From contig CACYGY010000008.1 in NCBI GenBank assembly GCA_902774025.1, positions 1 through 52,041 on the forward strand: 52,041 bases of DNA, read 5' to 3'. Of this stretch, positions 8,938 through 17,038 are shown piece by piece. How positions within the stretch are numbered: position 1 is the first letter of the stretch; each line of letters begins with the position of its first letter. Below the pieces are notes generated by a model, which was not told the origin of the DNA, did not search any database, and saw only the letters and a list, made by a program, of their open reading frames with translations. Both the position numbers and the translations under genes were made by a program. The DNA comes from an uncultured Eubacteriales bacterium (lineage in GTDB: Bacteria > Bacillota > Clostridia > Christensenellales > Aristaeellaceae).

Positions 8938-9012
8938 CGGGGGTCGCTTTCTCGGTATCAAGCTGAGAAAACGAAGAATAGGGCAGGAGGTTCAGAGCTC
9001 CTGCCTTATTTT
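8938..9012 (+). ncRNA. Candidate small non-coding RNA of about 75 nt
   Basis: The segment lies between a near-consensus promoter and an intrinsic terminator and contains no ATG-started frame. It has two hairpins: TTTCTCGG at 8948-8955 pairs with CTGAGAAA at 8963-8970 (8 bp, one G-T pair, 7-nt loop), and the terminator stem follows after about nine bases. I compared it by memory with fluoride, ZTP and preQ1 riboswitches and found no match. It may be a trans-acting RNA or an attenuated leader that has lost its gene. Next to it lies a decayed recombinase, so it could be a remnant of a mobile element. Confidence 0.55.
8979..9012 (+). terminator. Terminator of the candidate small RNA
   Basis: GGCAGGAG at 8982-8989 pairs perfectly with CTCCTGCC at 8998-9005 around an 8-base loop, and flanking A-T and G-T pairs extend the stem. 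A T-rich tract follows. Confidence 0.85.
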
Positions 9013-9182
9013 ATATTGTATTGATGATTTTTCCATAAACAGCGACTGTTTCGAGAAACGGGGAATTATACTTTTATAAGAGCACAATTATCGGAAAACA
9101 AGCAGAGAAACTCAATAAGCCAACAGTACTCGAATTATTGTAAACGGGTTCACATGGGGACATTCTCCACAAGCGGTATGGT

Positions 9183-9995
9183 TCAAAGAGGCGGTGGAGC
9201 GGTCCGGCAAAGGCCCCTGGCGGGCTCCGGACCGGGCACAGGCTGGCACTGAACGGCAGGCTCATCTGCGGAAAATGCGGCAGAACGCTGAAACGGTATG
9301 TAAAAACACAGGAGGATTTGACCGACTGGCGGTGCGGCAGAAGGTGCAGATTGAAGAAGACGGGCTTATATGAGAACCTGGAATCCCGCAGTGACTGCCG
9401 CCTCGTGAGAGAAGCGGAGGTGATGGCGTTCAAACCGCTGCCGGGCAGGCGCGGGGAACGGGTGGTACAGCGGGATCGGCTGCTCACTGATGAGACTGGC
9501 AGGATTGACGCATTGCTGAAGACGCTGGACGTTCAGCAGGACAGGCTGGAGGGTGCCGGCAAGCCGGGGACCGGAGGATGGGGAGCCAATGAACACCACC
9601 GTGGCCTGCGAGATGGACGAGGAAGTATCTCTGCGATCCCGGATCGTCGAAATGAGACGCCGGAAGGATGGCCGTTATGCCGGGGAAAAAAACAGGCGAA
9701 TCGTGAAGTGCAGATCAGGCTCCTGTTGGAGCTGGTGGACGAGATGGTCAGGAACAGCATGACGGAGTGGATGGAGAGAGAAGCGCAGCCGGAAGAAGAA
9801 CGGACCGGAGCCTGCCGTGATTACGACGACTTCTTCAGCCGAATGAGGTATGCGGTGGCGTACTGGATGAGAACGGGAGAATGACCAGCTTCAACAACGC
9901 CCCTGTCATCCGCTGCCCCGGACAGGGTGGTTGTGAAGGAAGACGGCTGCGAGGCGACTTTCAAGGCTGGCGTAACCCTGGAGGTCGGGACTTGA
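9183..9995 (+). pseudogene. Decayed large serine recombinase, C-terminal remnant
   Basis: In one frame the DNA encodes GRLICGKCGRTLKR (from 9255) with a downstream W-x-C, the zinc-ribbon of large serine recombinases, then an LPGRR segment. Near 9550-9720 the recognisable coiled-coil sequence (EMDEEVSLRSRIVEM) shifts to the +1 frame and returns, indicating frameshifts. A TGA at 9882-9884 interrupts the original frame, but the typical family end, DRVVVKEDGCEATFKAG, follows in the same frame at 9921 and stops at 9993-9995. The N-terminal catalytic domain with the nucleophile serine is absent from the window. The gene is dead. It points to a past integrative element; no attachment sites could be identified. 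Confidence 0.75.
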
Positions 9996-10164
9996 GGGGA
10001 GCATGTGAAAATGGTGGTTTGGCTGCCCGCTTTTGAGCGATAAGTCCGGGATTGACTGCCATGCCTGCATGAGCAGACATCTGAGGGCTACGGGCTGTGA
10101 GAAACGAGGTTTCGAACTAGCGTTTATGAGGGAATCACATGGCCAAACACTCAGAATGGACGGA

Positions 10165-10204
10165 CAAAAGAGGCTCTCCGCGGTGGAATCCTCGGAGAGC
10201 CTCT
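10165..10204 (-). terminator. Terminator of the secreted 568-residue protein gene
   Basis: A perfect 12-bp stem, AGAGGCTCTCCG at 10169-10180 with its complement at 10193-10204. On the minus strand it is followed by TTTTG. It lies about 30 bases after the minus-strand stop codon. Confidence 0.88.
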
Positions 10205-10230
10205 CTGATCAAAGGGTATGATGCTGGCGT

Positions 10231-11937
10231 TTATCTCTGAACAAAGGTCAGGGTTCTGAGAATCTCTTCGACTTCCTGTACGGCTGTTTCTCCATCCAGC
10301 CAGAAGACGATCTCCACAAAATCCTCCCCGTCCTCCAGTATATAGTTGGCTGTCTGGTAGTCCACATAGTCAAAGGATTCCACGGCCAGATAGACGGCTG
10401 CGGGAATGCCGTTGATGGTGATCCCGGGGTTGACCAGATCCGCCTCAAATTCTTCGGCTTCCTGCGTGCACAATTCCGCTGCGGTCTGTAAGCCTTCTTC
10501 CTTTGGAAACTGGTAAATGTCAAAGTCCATCGATGAATCCGGACTGTACCAGTAGGCGACAATGCCGTCGTCGATTTCCTCCTCCGTCAGCTCCCCCTCC
10601 ACAAAGCTTGCCGGGACGTCCAGGGTATAGCAGGAGCTGCCCAGCCGTATGGTTTTCTTTTCCGGAGACGGCGCCGGCTGTGTTTTGGATTTCCCGCTGC
10701 CGGGAAGGGAGAAGACAGCGGAAAGGAAGGATTCGGATTCCGGGAAGGCCTTGTGGATCTTCTGGGTCAGCTTCTTCAGACCGTGAGCGGCAAAATCCGC
10801 CAGGAGCCGGGCGGATGCGCCGGTTTTCCGGTTCAGAAGGTCCTCCATGGACAGAATTCTTCTGGAAGCATCCTCCAGGATCATGACACCGGGGCTGTCC
10901 TGGGAAAGGGTCAGGGAAAGGCGGAGGAGGGGCGATACCATGTCCATGAAATAGAGATCCATGGTTCCGGTCCGGGAATCATCCGGATACAGGTCGATCC
11001 GTCCGGTGAGATCCCCCATGGTGATGTCGATGACCAGGCGATGATCGGCGCTGACGGCATCCAGGAAGAACTGTGAAACCTCACTGTGCAGATGCGCCTC
11101 CAGGAGGTTCTGATCCTCCAGGGAGACGGCATACTCAAAGCCGGGTTTCTCCATGCCCTCAAAGAGGGCCGCGCCTGTCATGGAAACGGCATCGGGATTG
11201 TCGGAGCGGGTGTAATAATCCGCCAGCACCGTGCCGGGAAAGTGGGCTTCAAACTGTTCATAGAGCTCCATCAGAGCATCCGCGTCTCTCCGGAGGCCTC
11301 CGGCGGCCAGAACGGGCGGGAGGATTTCCATGACTTTTTCGTCCTCCAGCATTTCCCGGAGGATTTCACGCAGGGAAACCCTGAAGGATTCCATATCCGC
11401 CTTCAGGGGGACATGCAGGTCATAATCGATGCCCTGACAGGTGTATTCCCCCTTCTCCACCTCCCCGGGGGTGACAAGAGAGGCGGAAAGCCGGAGGGCT
11501 TTCTCCGCATAGGGCCTGAAGAGTTCCGTGATGGCGGCGCCGCTCCCGCCCCCGGAGGTGCCGGAGACGGCGTGAACCATTCCCGTCAGATCCTCGGGAC
11601 GGATGCGGATGAGATGATTGGGAATCAGGGAGGAGCCCAGGAGGAGGCTGTCTTCCTCAGCGCGCAGGGCCGCGTCCAGGATATCCTGATCATTCAGAAA
11701 CACATTGATCTGCTCGCCTGATTGCGCGGGGGTGAACTGGATACGGAGGGCGTTGATCAGGGCGATCACAGGAACGGTGTGCTGAGTCTGCTTTTCGGAC
11801 AGGCCCAGGGAATCCGCCGCGGACAGGACTTTCTCCTCGTCGATGGCGCAGCGGAGGGAGAGAGAATCGGATAAGGCCATGGACAGGGTCATGGAGAGGA
11901 CCAGGGCCAGAGCCAGGATGTTCCGGATGCGTTTCAT
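10231..11937 (-). CDS. Exported protein of unknown function with C-terminal PsbP-like domain
   Basis: 568 residues with a signal peptide (MKR, hydrophobic core, cleavage near MALSDS or SLRCA). I do not recognise the central region, about 40-420. It alternates charged and hydrophobic segments, is Asp/Glu-rich and contains a flexible GTSGGGSG loop; secondary structure looks alpha/beta. After a Pro/Lys linker near 425-435 there is a domain of about 135 residues (starting at RLGSSCYTLDVP) resembling small DUF1795/PsbP-like folds found in secreted Firmicutes proteins. The start has an AAAGGAAAG site. It is transcribed alone, against the neighbouring genes. No clear promoter was found. Confidence 0.7.
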   Translation of the reverse strand: MKRIRNILALALVLSMTLSMALSDSLSLRCAIDEEKVLSAADSLGLSEKQTQHTVPVIALINALRIQFTPAQSGEQINVFLNDQDILDAALRAEEDSLLLGSSLIPNHLIRIRPEDLTGMVHAVSGTSGGGSGAAITELFRPYAEKALRLSASLVTPGEVEKGEYTCQGIDYDLHVPLKADMESFRVSLREILREMLEDEKVMEILPPVLAAGGLRRDADALMELYEQFEAHFPGTVLADYYTRSDNPDAVSMTGAALFEGMEKPGFEYAVSLEDQNLLEAHLHSEVSQFFLDAVSADHRLVIDITMGDLTGRIDLYPDDSRTGTMDLYFMDMVSPLLRLSLTLSQDSPGVMILEDASRRILSMEDLLNRKTGASARLLADFAAHGLKKLTQKIHKAFPESESFLSAVFSLPGSGKSKTQPAPSPEKKTIRLGSSCYTLDVPASFVEGELTEEEIDDGIVAYWYSPDSSMDFDIYQFPKEEGLQTAAELCTQEAEEFEADLVNPGITINGIPAAVYLAVESFDYVDYQTANYILEDGEDFVEIVFWLDGETAVQEVEEILRTLTFVQR

Positions 11938-12583
11938 GGCTTTCTTTCCTTTCCTTTGCAGAATGACCTGGGAAGCGTGCGAAAGACACGGCCGGACACC
12001 TGAGGCGCGGACGTGGATTCAAGTCAGTCACGTACTTCTTCTGCATCCCCCGGTTGATTCCTTCCCGGTCTGCCAAAAGTTGAGGGAAAAAGGAGTGAAC
12101 CTGAGGGAAGGGCAGAGCCTGATCTGAGCCGGGATCCATTCCGGCCGCATGGCTGAGCTGAAATCCGGGACGACGGTCAATGATGCGTCATTCTGTGTAA
12201 TCCGGGACAATAGCAAAGTCGGATCAGTCAAGATCGTCATTTTTGCCGAGAATGATGCAATTGAATTTGCAAATGACGGTGTTGGATCTGACCGGATCCG
12301 GGAATGAAGTGTACCCCATTCTGAAAACCCGGGGCCGGAAGACCTCCATCATCCTGAGAAGGGAGAAGTACTGTTTATCCCCATGATGCCTTATACGGCA
12401 ACGCTTTCTGAGGTTTTCATTATCCGAATCCAGAAAGGGGACTGAAAACCCCTCCATGACAGGATCTGCCAGAAGTGCCGGTGACTGCGTATCCATAAAG
12501 GGCAGCAACCGGATCCGGGAAAGCGGGATTACCCGGATAACCGTACTTTGGGGAGGACGGGGACAGAGGCCCATGAGCCGTGG
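11938..12583. other. Gene-less stretch
   Basis: Open frames on both strands are unsupported by ribosome binding sites or motifs. A clear promoter for the Nudix gene lies at the end of the stretch. I see no hairpin of terminator quality. Confidence 0.45.
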
Positions 12584-12612
12584 TTGACAGCTTCCGGCGC
12601 CCGGCCGATAAT
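12584..12612 (+). promoter_or_regulatory. Promoter with long leader ahead of the Nudix gene
   Basis: A perfect TTGACA at 12584-12589 and GATAAT at 12607-12612 with a 17-bp spacer. The Nudix start is about 185 bases further on, so the transcript would carry a long leader in which I recognise no riboswitch. Confidence 0.65.
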
Positions 12613-12802
12613 CCCCCGGAAGGGGAAATACCATTTCCTGAATCACAGAGTTATGCCCACGGAATGAATCACCTCTGCCCGACGGAGACAGACGGGAGAA
12701 ACGACCGGATCTTTCCATTTTGCCGGGCGTTCGGATGTCTGCTGATGGCAGAGAATGTTCAGGTCCTGCGGCGGAGACAGTTGAAAAGGAGGCGCTGAGC
12801 GA

Positions 12803-13303
12803 ATGGATATGACGGTAAGCTGTGGCGAGGGGATCATCAACATAAGAGCCGGGGCGATTATCCTGAAAAACGGCAGATTCCTCATGGTGGGCAATGACCG
12901 GAATACCTACCTGTATTCCGTGGGCGGCCGGGTGCAGTTCGGCGAAACGGCGGAGGAGGCGGTTGTCCGGGAAGTGCTGGAGGAGACCGGTGTGCGGATG
13001 GAAGTGGACAGGCTGGGCTTTGTGCATGAAAACTATTTCCCCGGGGACGCTCCTTCCAACTCCGGCCGGCTGATCTATGAGATCTCCTTCTTCTTTTACA
13101 TGAAGACGCCGGATGACTTTGAGCCACTGTGCGAAAGTCTTGCGGACGGAAATGCCCGGGAATTCCTGAAATGGGTCACACCGGAGGACCAGGCGGTGAT
13201 GTATCCGTCCTTTTTCAGAACAGAACTTCAGCACCCGGTCAGAGAGATCCGGCATTTTGTCACCGATGAGCGGATGAACCGGGGAAACCCCGGAGAAAGC
13301 TGA
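12803..13303 (+). CDS. Nudix hydrolase
   Basis: 166 residues, a single cytoplasmic domain. The Nudix box (GX5EX7REUXEEXGU) is complete from Gly42 to Val64: GGRVQFGE, then RE-VLEETGV, giving the metal-binding glutamates. Nudix enzymes split nucleoside diphosphates linked to another moiety; the substrate cannot be deduced. AAGGAGG at 12786-12792 and ten bases of spacing favour the ATG at 12803 over the one at 12809. A small acidic protein gene follows about 60 bases downstream, probably on the same transcript. Confidence 0.9.
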   Translation: MDMTVSCGEGIINIRAGAIILKNGRFLMVGNDRNTYLYSVGGRVQFGETAEEAVVREVLEETGVRMEVDRLGFVHENYFPGDAPSNSGRLIYEISFFFYMKTPDDFEPLCESLADGNAREFLKWVTPEDQAVMYPSFFRTELQHPVREIRHFVTDERMNRGNPGES

Positions 13304-13364
13304 GCATTGCCTGAACGGTCATGAGGACGGGTGAAATCACGAAGAAAACAGGAGGAAACAGGGA

Positions 13365-13523
13365 ATGGATGAAAAAAGAGAACAGGAAGAGGAAAGGGAG
13401 GAGGACTGTCAACCCCTTACGGACGCTGAATTCAGGGCGTTCCAGGAAGAGGAAATGCGCAGGGAGAAAAAGGTGAAGGGGATTTTCTCCGTCATCTGGG
13501 ATGCCATCAGTTTTTTCACATGA
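13365..13523 (+). CDS. Small acidic protein, 52 residues, function unknown
   Basis: ATG at 13365 follows AGGAGG at 13350-13355 with nine bases of spacing, about as good a ribosome binding site as any in the window. The N-terminal half is an Asp/Glu/Arg-rich helix, the middle reads PLTDAEFRAFQEEEMRREKK, and the end, KGIFSVIWDAISFFT, is an amphipathic or membrane-touching segment. I do not recognise the family. Its position 61 bases after the Nudix gene suggests a shared transcript. Confidence 0.6.
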   Translation: MDEKREQEEEREEDCQPLTDAEFRAFQEEEMRREKKVKGIFSVIWDAISFFT

Positions 13524-13895
13524 CCTGCTCTGCAGGGCTCTTTGGGGAGACTCCCCGCATCAGGAAGGCTGCAGAATCATCCGGGGAAAGGACTGCCGGT
13601 CAGGCAGATATCCATGAAACCGTACAACCCGGACTTCTTCCGGCGGAAGTTTCGACAGCAAAGAAAAAAACACGCCCAATCCGATTGACAAGGGTTTGAG
13701 CGTGTTTTTTCTGTTGTACCCAATATCAGAATTCATGGATGGCATCGTGCAGTGAGTGCCCCGGACACTGAGATGAAAAACGCCGGGAAAACGACTGAAA
13801 AGAATCGTTCTGTGCCGGAATTGTCTCATGGGAGGCAGGAATGGGCAGCGTGATTGTGTGCAGAGGCGGCCGGATACCGGTCCATGAACGGATGA
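13524..13895. other. Gene-less stretch containing a long imperfect palindrome
   Basis: AAAAAACACGC at 13665-13675 pairs with GCGTGTTTTTT at 13700-13710 around a 24-base centre. It could act as a bidirectional terminator for the small-protein transcript, or be part of a dispersed repeat. A minus-strand open frame across it has no ribosome binding site and is not accepted as a gene. Confidence 0.45.
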
Positions 13896-13928
13896 CAAAA
13901 CCGCGGCGTGACCGAAATCATGCCGCGG
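13896..13928 (-). terminator. Terminator of the sulfatase/ABC operon
   Basis: CCGCGGC at 13901-13907 pairs with GCCGCGG at 13922-13928, with a further TGA/TCA pairing inside. On the minus strand the stem is followed by TTTTG. It lies about 90 bases after the binding-protein stop codon. Confidence 0.75.
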
Positions 13929-14016
13929 CTGTGAGAACATCCGGTTTTCTATGATTCAGACCGGATCCTGTTTTACAAAACCCGCCGCTGTGCAGGCTTT
14001 GGGTCAATTGCGGGCA

Positions 14017-15606
14017 TTACCTTGCCATGTACCGGTCATAGGCGGCCTGCTTCATCTTCAGCACCTCCGCGATCCCCAGTTTGTCGATGTTGGAGACGAA
14101 GGTGTCAAAGCTGTCCAGGGATTCCTGACCCAGCACATACTTCATGATCATCTCACCGGTGTAGGTGTCGATCTCGTTCATCCGCTCGGCAATGAAAGCG
14201 CTCTCCTCCGCGGTCTGGGCCACATTGGGCAGCAGGAGGGAGATATCGCACTGATTCCAGACAGCCTGGGAGGCCTTCTGGTTTTCCAGGGCGAGGGTGA
14301 CCTGCTTGAAGTATTTGGCGGTTTTCACCATGGCATCATTGGAGGCGGAGAGCACGAACTGAGACAGGGCCTGGGTGGTGGTCAGCCCCTTGTCATTGGC
14401 CAGCACGGCATCGGTGAAGACGGGTTCTCCGTCCACGAGGGTGTAGCTTTCGCCCTCCACGCCGAAGTTGGAGTCCAGAACGCCCTCATCGGAGTAGAAG
14501 TAGTCACGGAACCGGATGGCCGCCTCCAGTTTGGCGGGATCCGCGGCACAGGCGGTGGTGATGGCCACGCCGGGGCCGGTGACCACTTTGTTGTAGTCAG
14601 AGGAAGTGGCGTAGGCGGGGGAATCGGCGTTCAGTCTGGGCCAGGGCATGGCCTGAAGGTTGAAGGCCGTGTCCTTCATCATGTTGGACCAGGTGCCCAT
14701 ACCGCCGGCCAGGAGGTAATACATGGAGCCCACCTGGTTCAGGGTGACCTTGGAGGTGAGACTGGAGGCGTCGGTCATGGCGTACTCGGGGTCGATGAGA
14801 CCTTCGGCGTACCAGTCCCGCATGGTGGCGAGATAGTCCCGGAAAGCGGGCTGGGAGGGGCCGAATTTCACTTCGCTGCCGTCCATGTAGAAACCGTTCA
14901 GAATGCCGAACATGCCGGCGAAGGGATCCAGGCTGTATTCCTTGGTGGTCGCCCAGGGGATCTCATCCTTCTCGCCGTTTCCGTTGGGGTCCTGCTCCCG
15001 GAAAGCTTTCAGAACGGTATGCAGTTCCTCCAGGGTGGTGGGCATGGAAAGACCCAGAGCATCCAGCCAGTCCTGACGGATCATGTTTCCGGCCACCTTG
15101 AACCACTGGCCGGCGCCGGCTTCCTCGTCAATGCGCAGCATGGGGAAGCAGTAATAGGTGCCGTCATCCAGAACGCTCTGCTTGCGCACGTCCGGATACT
15201 TTTCCATGTAGGCCAGGAAATGGGGGGCCCATTTGTCCAGGTATTCGTTCAGGGCGATGATGACGCCGTCATCGATGTACTTGGCGGGTCCGCCGGCCAC
15301 GCCGGCCCAGTTGTAGAAGATCATGTCGGGCAGCATGTTGCTGGCGATCATGAGGTTGAACTGCTCGGAGGTCTGTCCGGCAGCGGGATGGATGAACTCA
15401 ACCTTGACGCCGGTCTTTTCCATGATAAGGGCATAGGCGGACACTTCCGCAACGCTGTTGCGGGTGGCGGACCACTTCACGTCGGTTTCCATGAAGCAGG
15501 TCAGGGTGACGGGACTGTCCACCAGGGGCAGGCTGACCTCCGCCATGGCGGGAAGAAGGGCCAGAAGCATCAGGGATGCCATGAGCATGGCCGCAAAACG
15601 TTTCAT
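14017..15606 (-). CDS. Extracellular solute-binding protein of a sugar ABC importer (LplA-like)
   Basis: 529 residues, typical for the large family-1 binding proteins paired with LplB/LplC permeases. The signal peptide ends at AMA-EV and has no lipobox cysteine, so the protein may not be lipid-anchored. A Ca2+-loop-like motif, DPNGNGEKDEIP, common in this family, is present mid-protein. The open frame extends 46 codons upstream, but the ATG at 15606 has AGGAGG at the right distance and begins the signal peptide. It is the last gene of the minus-strand operon after sulfatase A. The operon context suggests that it binds a sulfated oligosaccharide; this is inference. Confidence 0.88.
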   Translation of the reverse strand: MKRFAAMLMASLMLLALLPAMAEVSLPLVDSPVTLTCFMETDVKWSATRNSVAEVSAYALIMEKTGVKVEFIHPAAGQTSEQFNLMIASNMLPDMIFYNWAGVAGGPAKYIDDGVIIALNEYLDKWAPHFLAYMEKYPDVRKQSVLDDGTYYCFPMLRIDEEAGAGQWFKVAGNMIRQDWLDALGLSMPTTLEELHTVLKAFREQDPNGNGEKDEIPWATTKEYSLDPFAGMFGILNGFYMDGSEVKFGPSQPAFRDYLATMRDWYAEGLIDPEYAMTDASSLTSKVTLNQVGSMYYLLAGGMGTWSNMMKDTAFNLQAMPWPRLNADSPAYATSSDYNKVVTGPGVAITTACAADPAKLEAAIRFRDYFYSDEGVLDSNFGVEGESYTLVDGEPVFTDAVLANDKGLTTTQALSQFVLSASNDAMVKTAKYFKQVTLALENQKASQAVWNQCDISLLLPNVAQTAEESAFIAERMNEIDTYTGEMIMKYVLGQESLDSFDTFVSNIDKLGIAEVLKMKQAAYDRYMAR

Positions 15607-15635
15607 AGGGTTACCTCCTTTTATTCTTTTTTCAG

Positions 15636-15649
15636 CGCGCTCAGGCGCG
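15636..15649 (-). other. Intercistronic stem-loop before the binding-protein gene
   Basis: CGCGC and GCGCG pair around a 4-base loop in the 55-base gap between sulfatase A and the binding-protein gene, about 30 bases before the start codon. Such hairpins can protect a downstream message and raise binding-protein output relative to the permeases. Confidence 0.35.
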
Positions 15650-15661
15650 GAAAACCAAAGA

Positions 15662-17035
15662 TTATGAATTCCCGTCCAGGGATGCCCGGGCGGGGTACCA
15701 CCGTGCCCGCATTTCATCGGAAGTGCGGGTGTCTCCGATTTCACAGGTGTTCTCCCGGAGGATTCCCGTCAGTCCGGCGATTACGTCCCGGAAGCGGGGA
15801 TCCTCCTTCAGATCATGCATTTCATGGGGATCCTCTTCCATGTCATACAGAGACATGGGCAGGTATTCCCGCAGGCTCACCGTGAGCTTCCACTTCGGGG
15901 TGCGGATCATGCGCCAGGGGGCCTCGTGGAGGACATACTCGCTGAGAATGTATGCATTGGGTTCCTCTTTCCCGTCCCTGAGGAAGGAAAGGAAGCTGTG
16001 TCCGTCCAGGCCCTGGATCCGGGGAATGCCCGCCGCTTCCAGGACCGTGGGGAAAATATCCACCCCGGAGACCAGGGCGGAGGTTCTCATGGGTTTTCCC
16101 CCGGGCAGCCGGGCGATGAAGGGCACGCCCGCGGATTTCTCGTGGGGATAGCACTTGTTCTTCAGCCCGTGGCTGCCCTGCATGTCCCCGTGATCGGAGG
16201 TGTACAGGACCAGGGTGTCCTTCTCGTGCCCTGTCTCCCTCAGCGTCTCCAGAATCCGCCCCACCCCGGCGTCCACCTGGGAGACCATGGCGGCATAGAG
16301 ACGCTTGTATTCCTTCATGTTCCCACCGTAGCGCTGGTAATCCGGGCAGGAATCGTAGGGGCGGGGACTGTAGGGGGAGAAGGTGGGGGTATAGGGATCC
16401 ACCTCTTCCTCGTCCTCCGTCACCGGAAACTCCGCATTTTCATACAGCGCGGCATATTCGGGAGACGGCTGCTCAGGATAGTGGGGCGCCTGGTAGCTGA
16501 CGGTGAGAAAGAAGGGCTTTCCGCTGCCCGCTGCCTGACGCAGGCGCTCCACCGCCAGGTCCGTGGTCACATCCGTCCGGTGCCTTTGATAGACATGCTC
16601 CCGGTTCTCCTCGTCAAAGAAGGCCACCCGGTTCAGGAAGGGAGGACGGGGATCGAAGCCGTTGTAGCACTGATAGCCGATGAAATGCCGGAAGCCGCCC
16701 CGGAGGGATTCCGGGATGGGACCGGCGCCATTGCCACCCAGATGCCATTTGCCCACATAGCTGGTCTCATATCCGTGCTCATTGAGCACGGAGGCCATGG
16801 TGGGGGTGTTTTCCGGAAGCGGCCAGCAGTTGTCATAGACCCGGCAGTGGCTTGTCAGCTGCCCGGTCATCAGGCAACCCCGGAAGGGGCCGCAGACGGG
16901 ATTGGGGGAATAGCCGTTGAGGAACAGGGTGCCCTCGGCGGCAAGTCGGTCCAGGCATGGCGTATGGAAGGCAGGGTTGACCGAGCCCAGGGCGTATTTG
17001 TGCTGCTGATCGGAAAAGAGAAGGAGAATGTTCAT
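15662..17035 (-). CDS. Type I sulfatase A, cytoplasmic
   Basis: 457 residues of the formylglycine sulfatase fold (alkaline-phosphatase superfamily). LLFSDQQ at the N-terminus supplies the first metal aspartate. The formylglycine signature is C48-G-P-F-R52, a Cys-type site with Phe in the usual Ser/Ala position. YVGKWHLGG near 92-100 and YTSDHGDMQGSHGL near 280-295 are further family motifs. No signal peptide is present, so it should act inside the cell on imported sulfate esters. Cys48 would be converted by the maturase encoded at 21,557-22,708. The gene follows the permease gene with three bases between, and its ribosome binding site lies within the permease end. Sugar specificity is unknown. 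Confidence 0.92.
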   Translation of the reverse strand: MNILLLFSDQQHKYALGSVNPAFHTPCLDRLAAEGTLFLNGYSPNPVCGPFRGCLMTGQLTSHCRVYDNCWPLPENTPTMASVLNEHGYETSYVGKWHLGGNGAGPIPESLRGGFRHFIGYQCYNGFDPRPPFLNRVAFFDEENREHVYQRHRTDVTTDLAVERLRQAAGSGKPFFLTVSYQAPHYPEQPSPEYAALYENAEFPVTEDEEEVDPYTPTFSPYSPRPYDSCPDYQRYGGNMKEYKRLYAAMVSQVDAGVGRILETLRETGHEKDTLVLYTSDHGDMQGSHGLKNKCYPHEKSAGVPFIARLPGGKPMRTSALVSGVDIFPTVLEAAGIPRIQGLDGHSFLSFLRDGKEEPNAYILSEYVLHEAPWRMIRTPKWKLTVSLREYLPMSLYDMEEDPHEMHDLKEDPRFRDVIAGLTGILRENTCEIGDTRTSDEMRARWYPARASLDGNS

Positions 17036-17038
17036 GGC

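Noticed and set aside
8938..9012. Riboswitch (fluoride, ZTP, preQ1) interpretation
   Set aside because: Conserved cores of these classes were not found, and no downstream gene follows the terminator.
12224..13255. 343-residue minus-strand open frame across the Nudix gene
   Set aside because: It is antisense to a gene with a complete Nudix box, has no ribosome binding site and encodes an Arg/His/Pro-rich sequence typical of shadow frames.
13951..15885. 644-residue plus-strand open frame
   Set aside because: It is antisense to the solute-binding protein gene, with Gly/His-rich low-quality sequence and no start signals.
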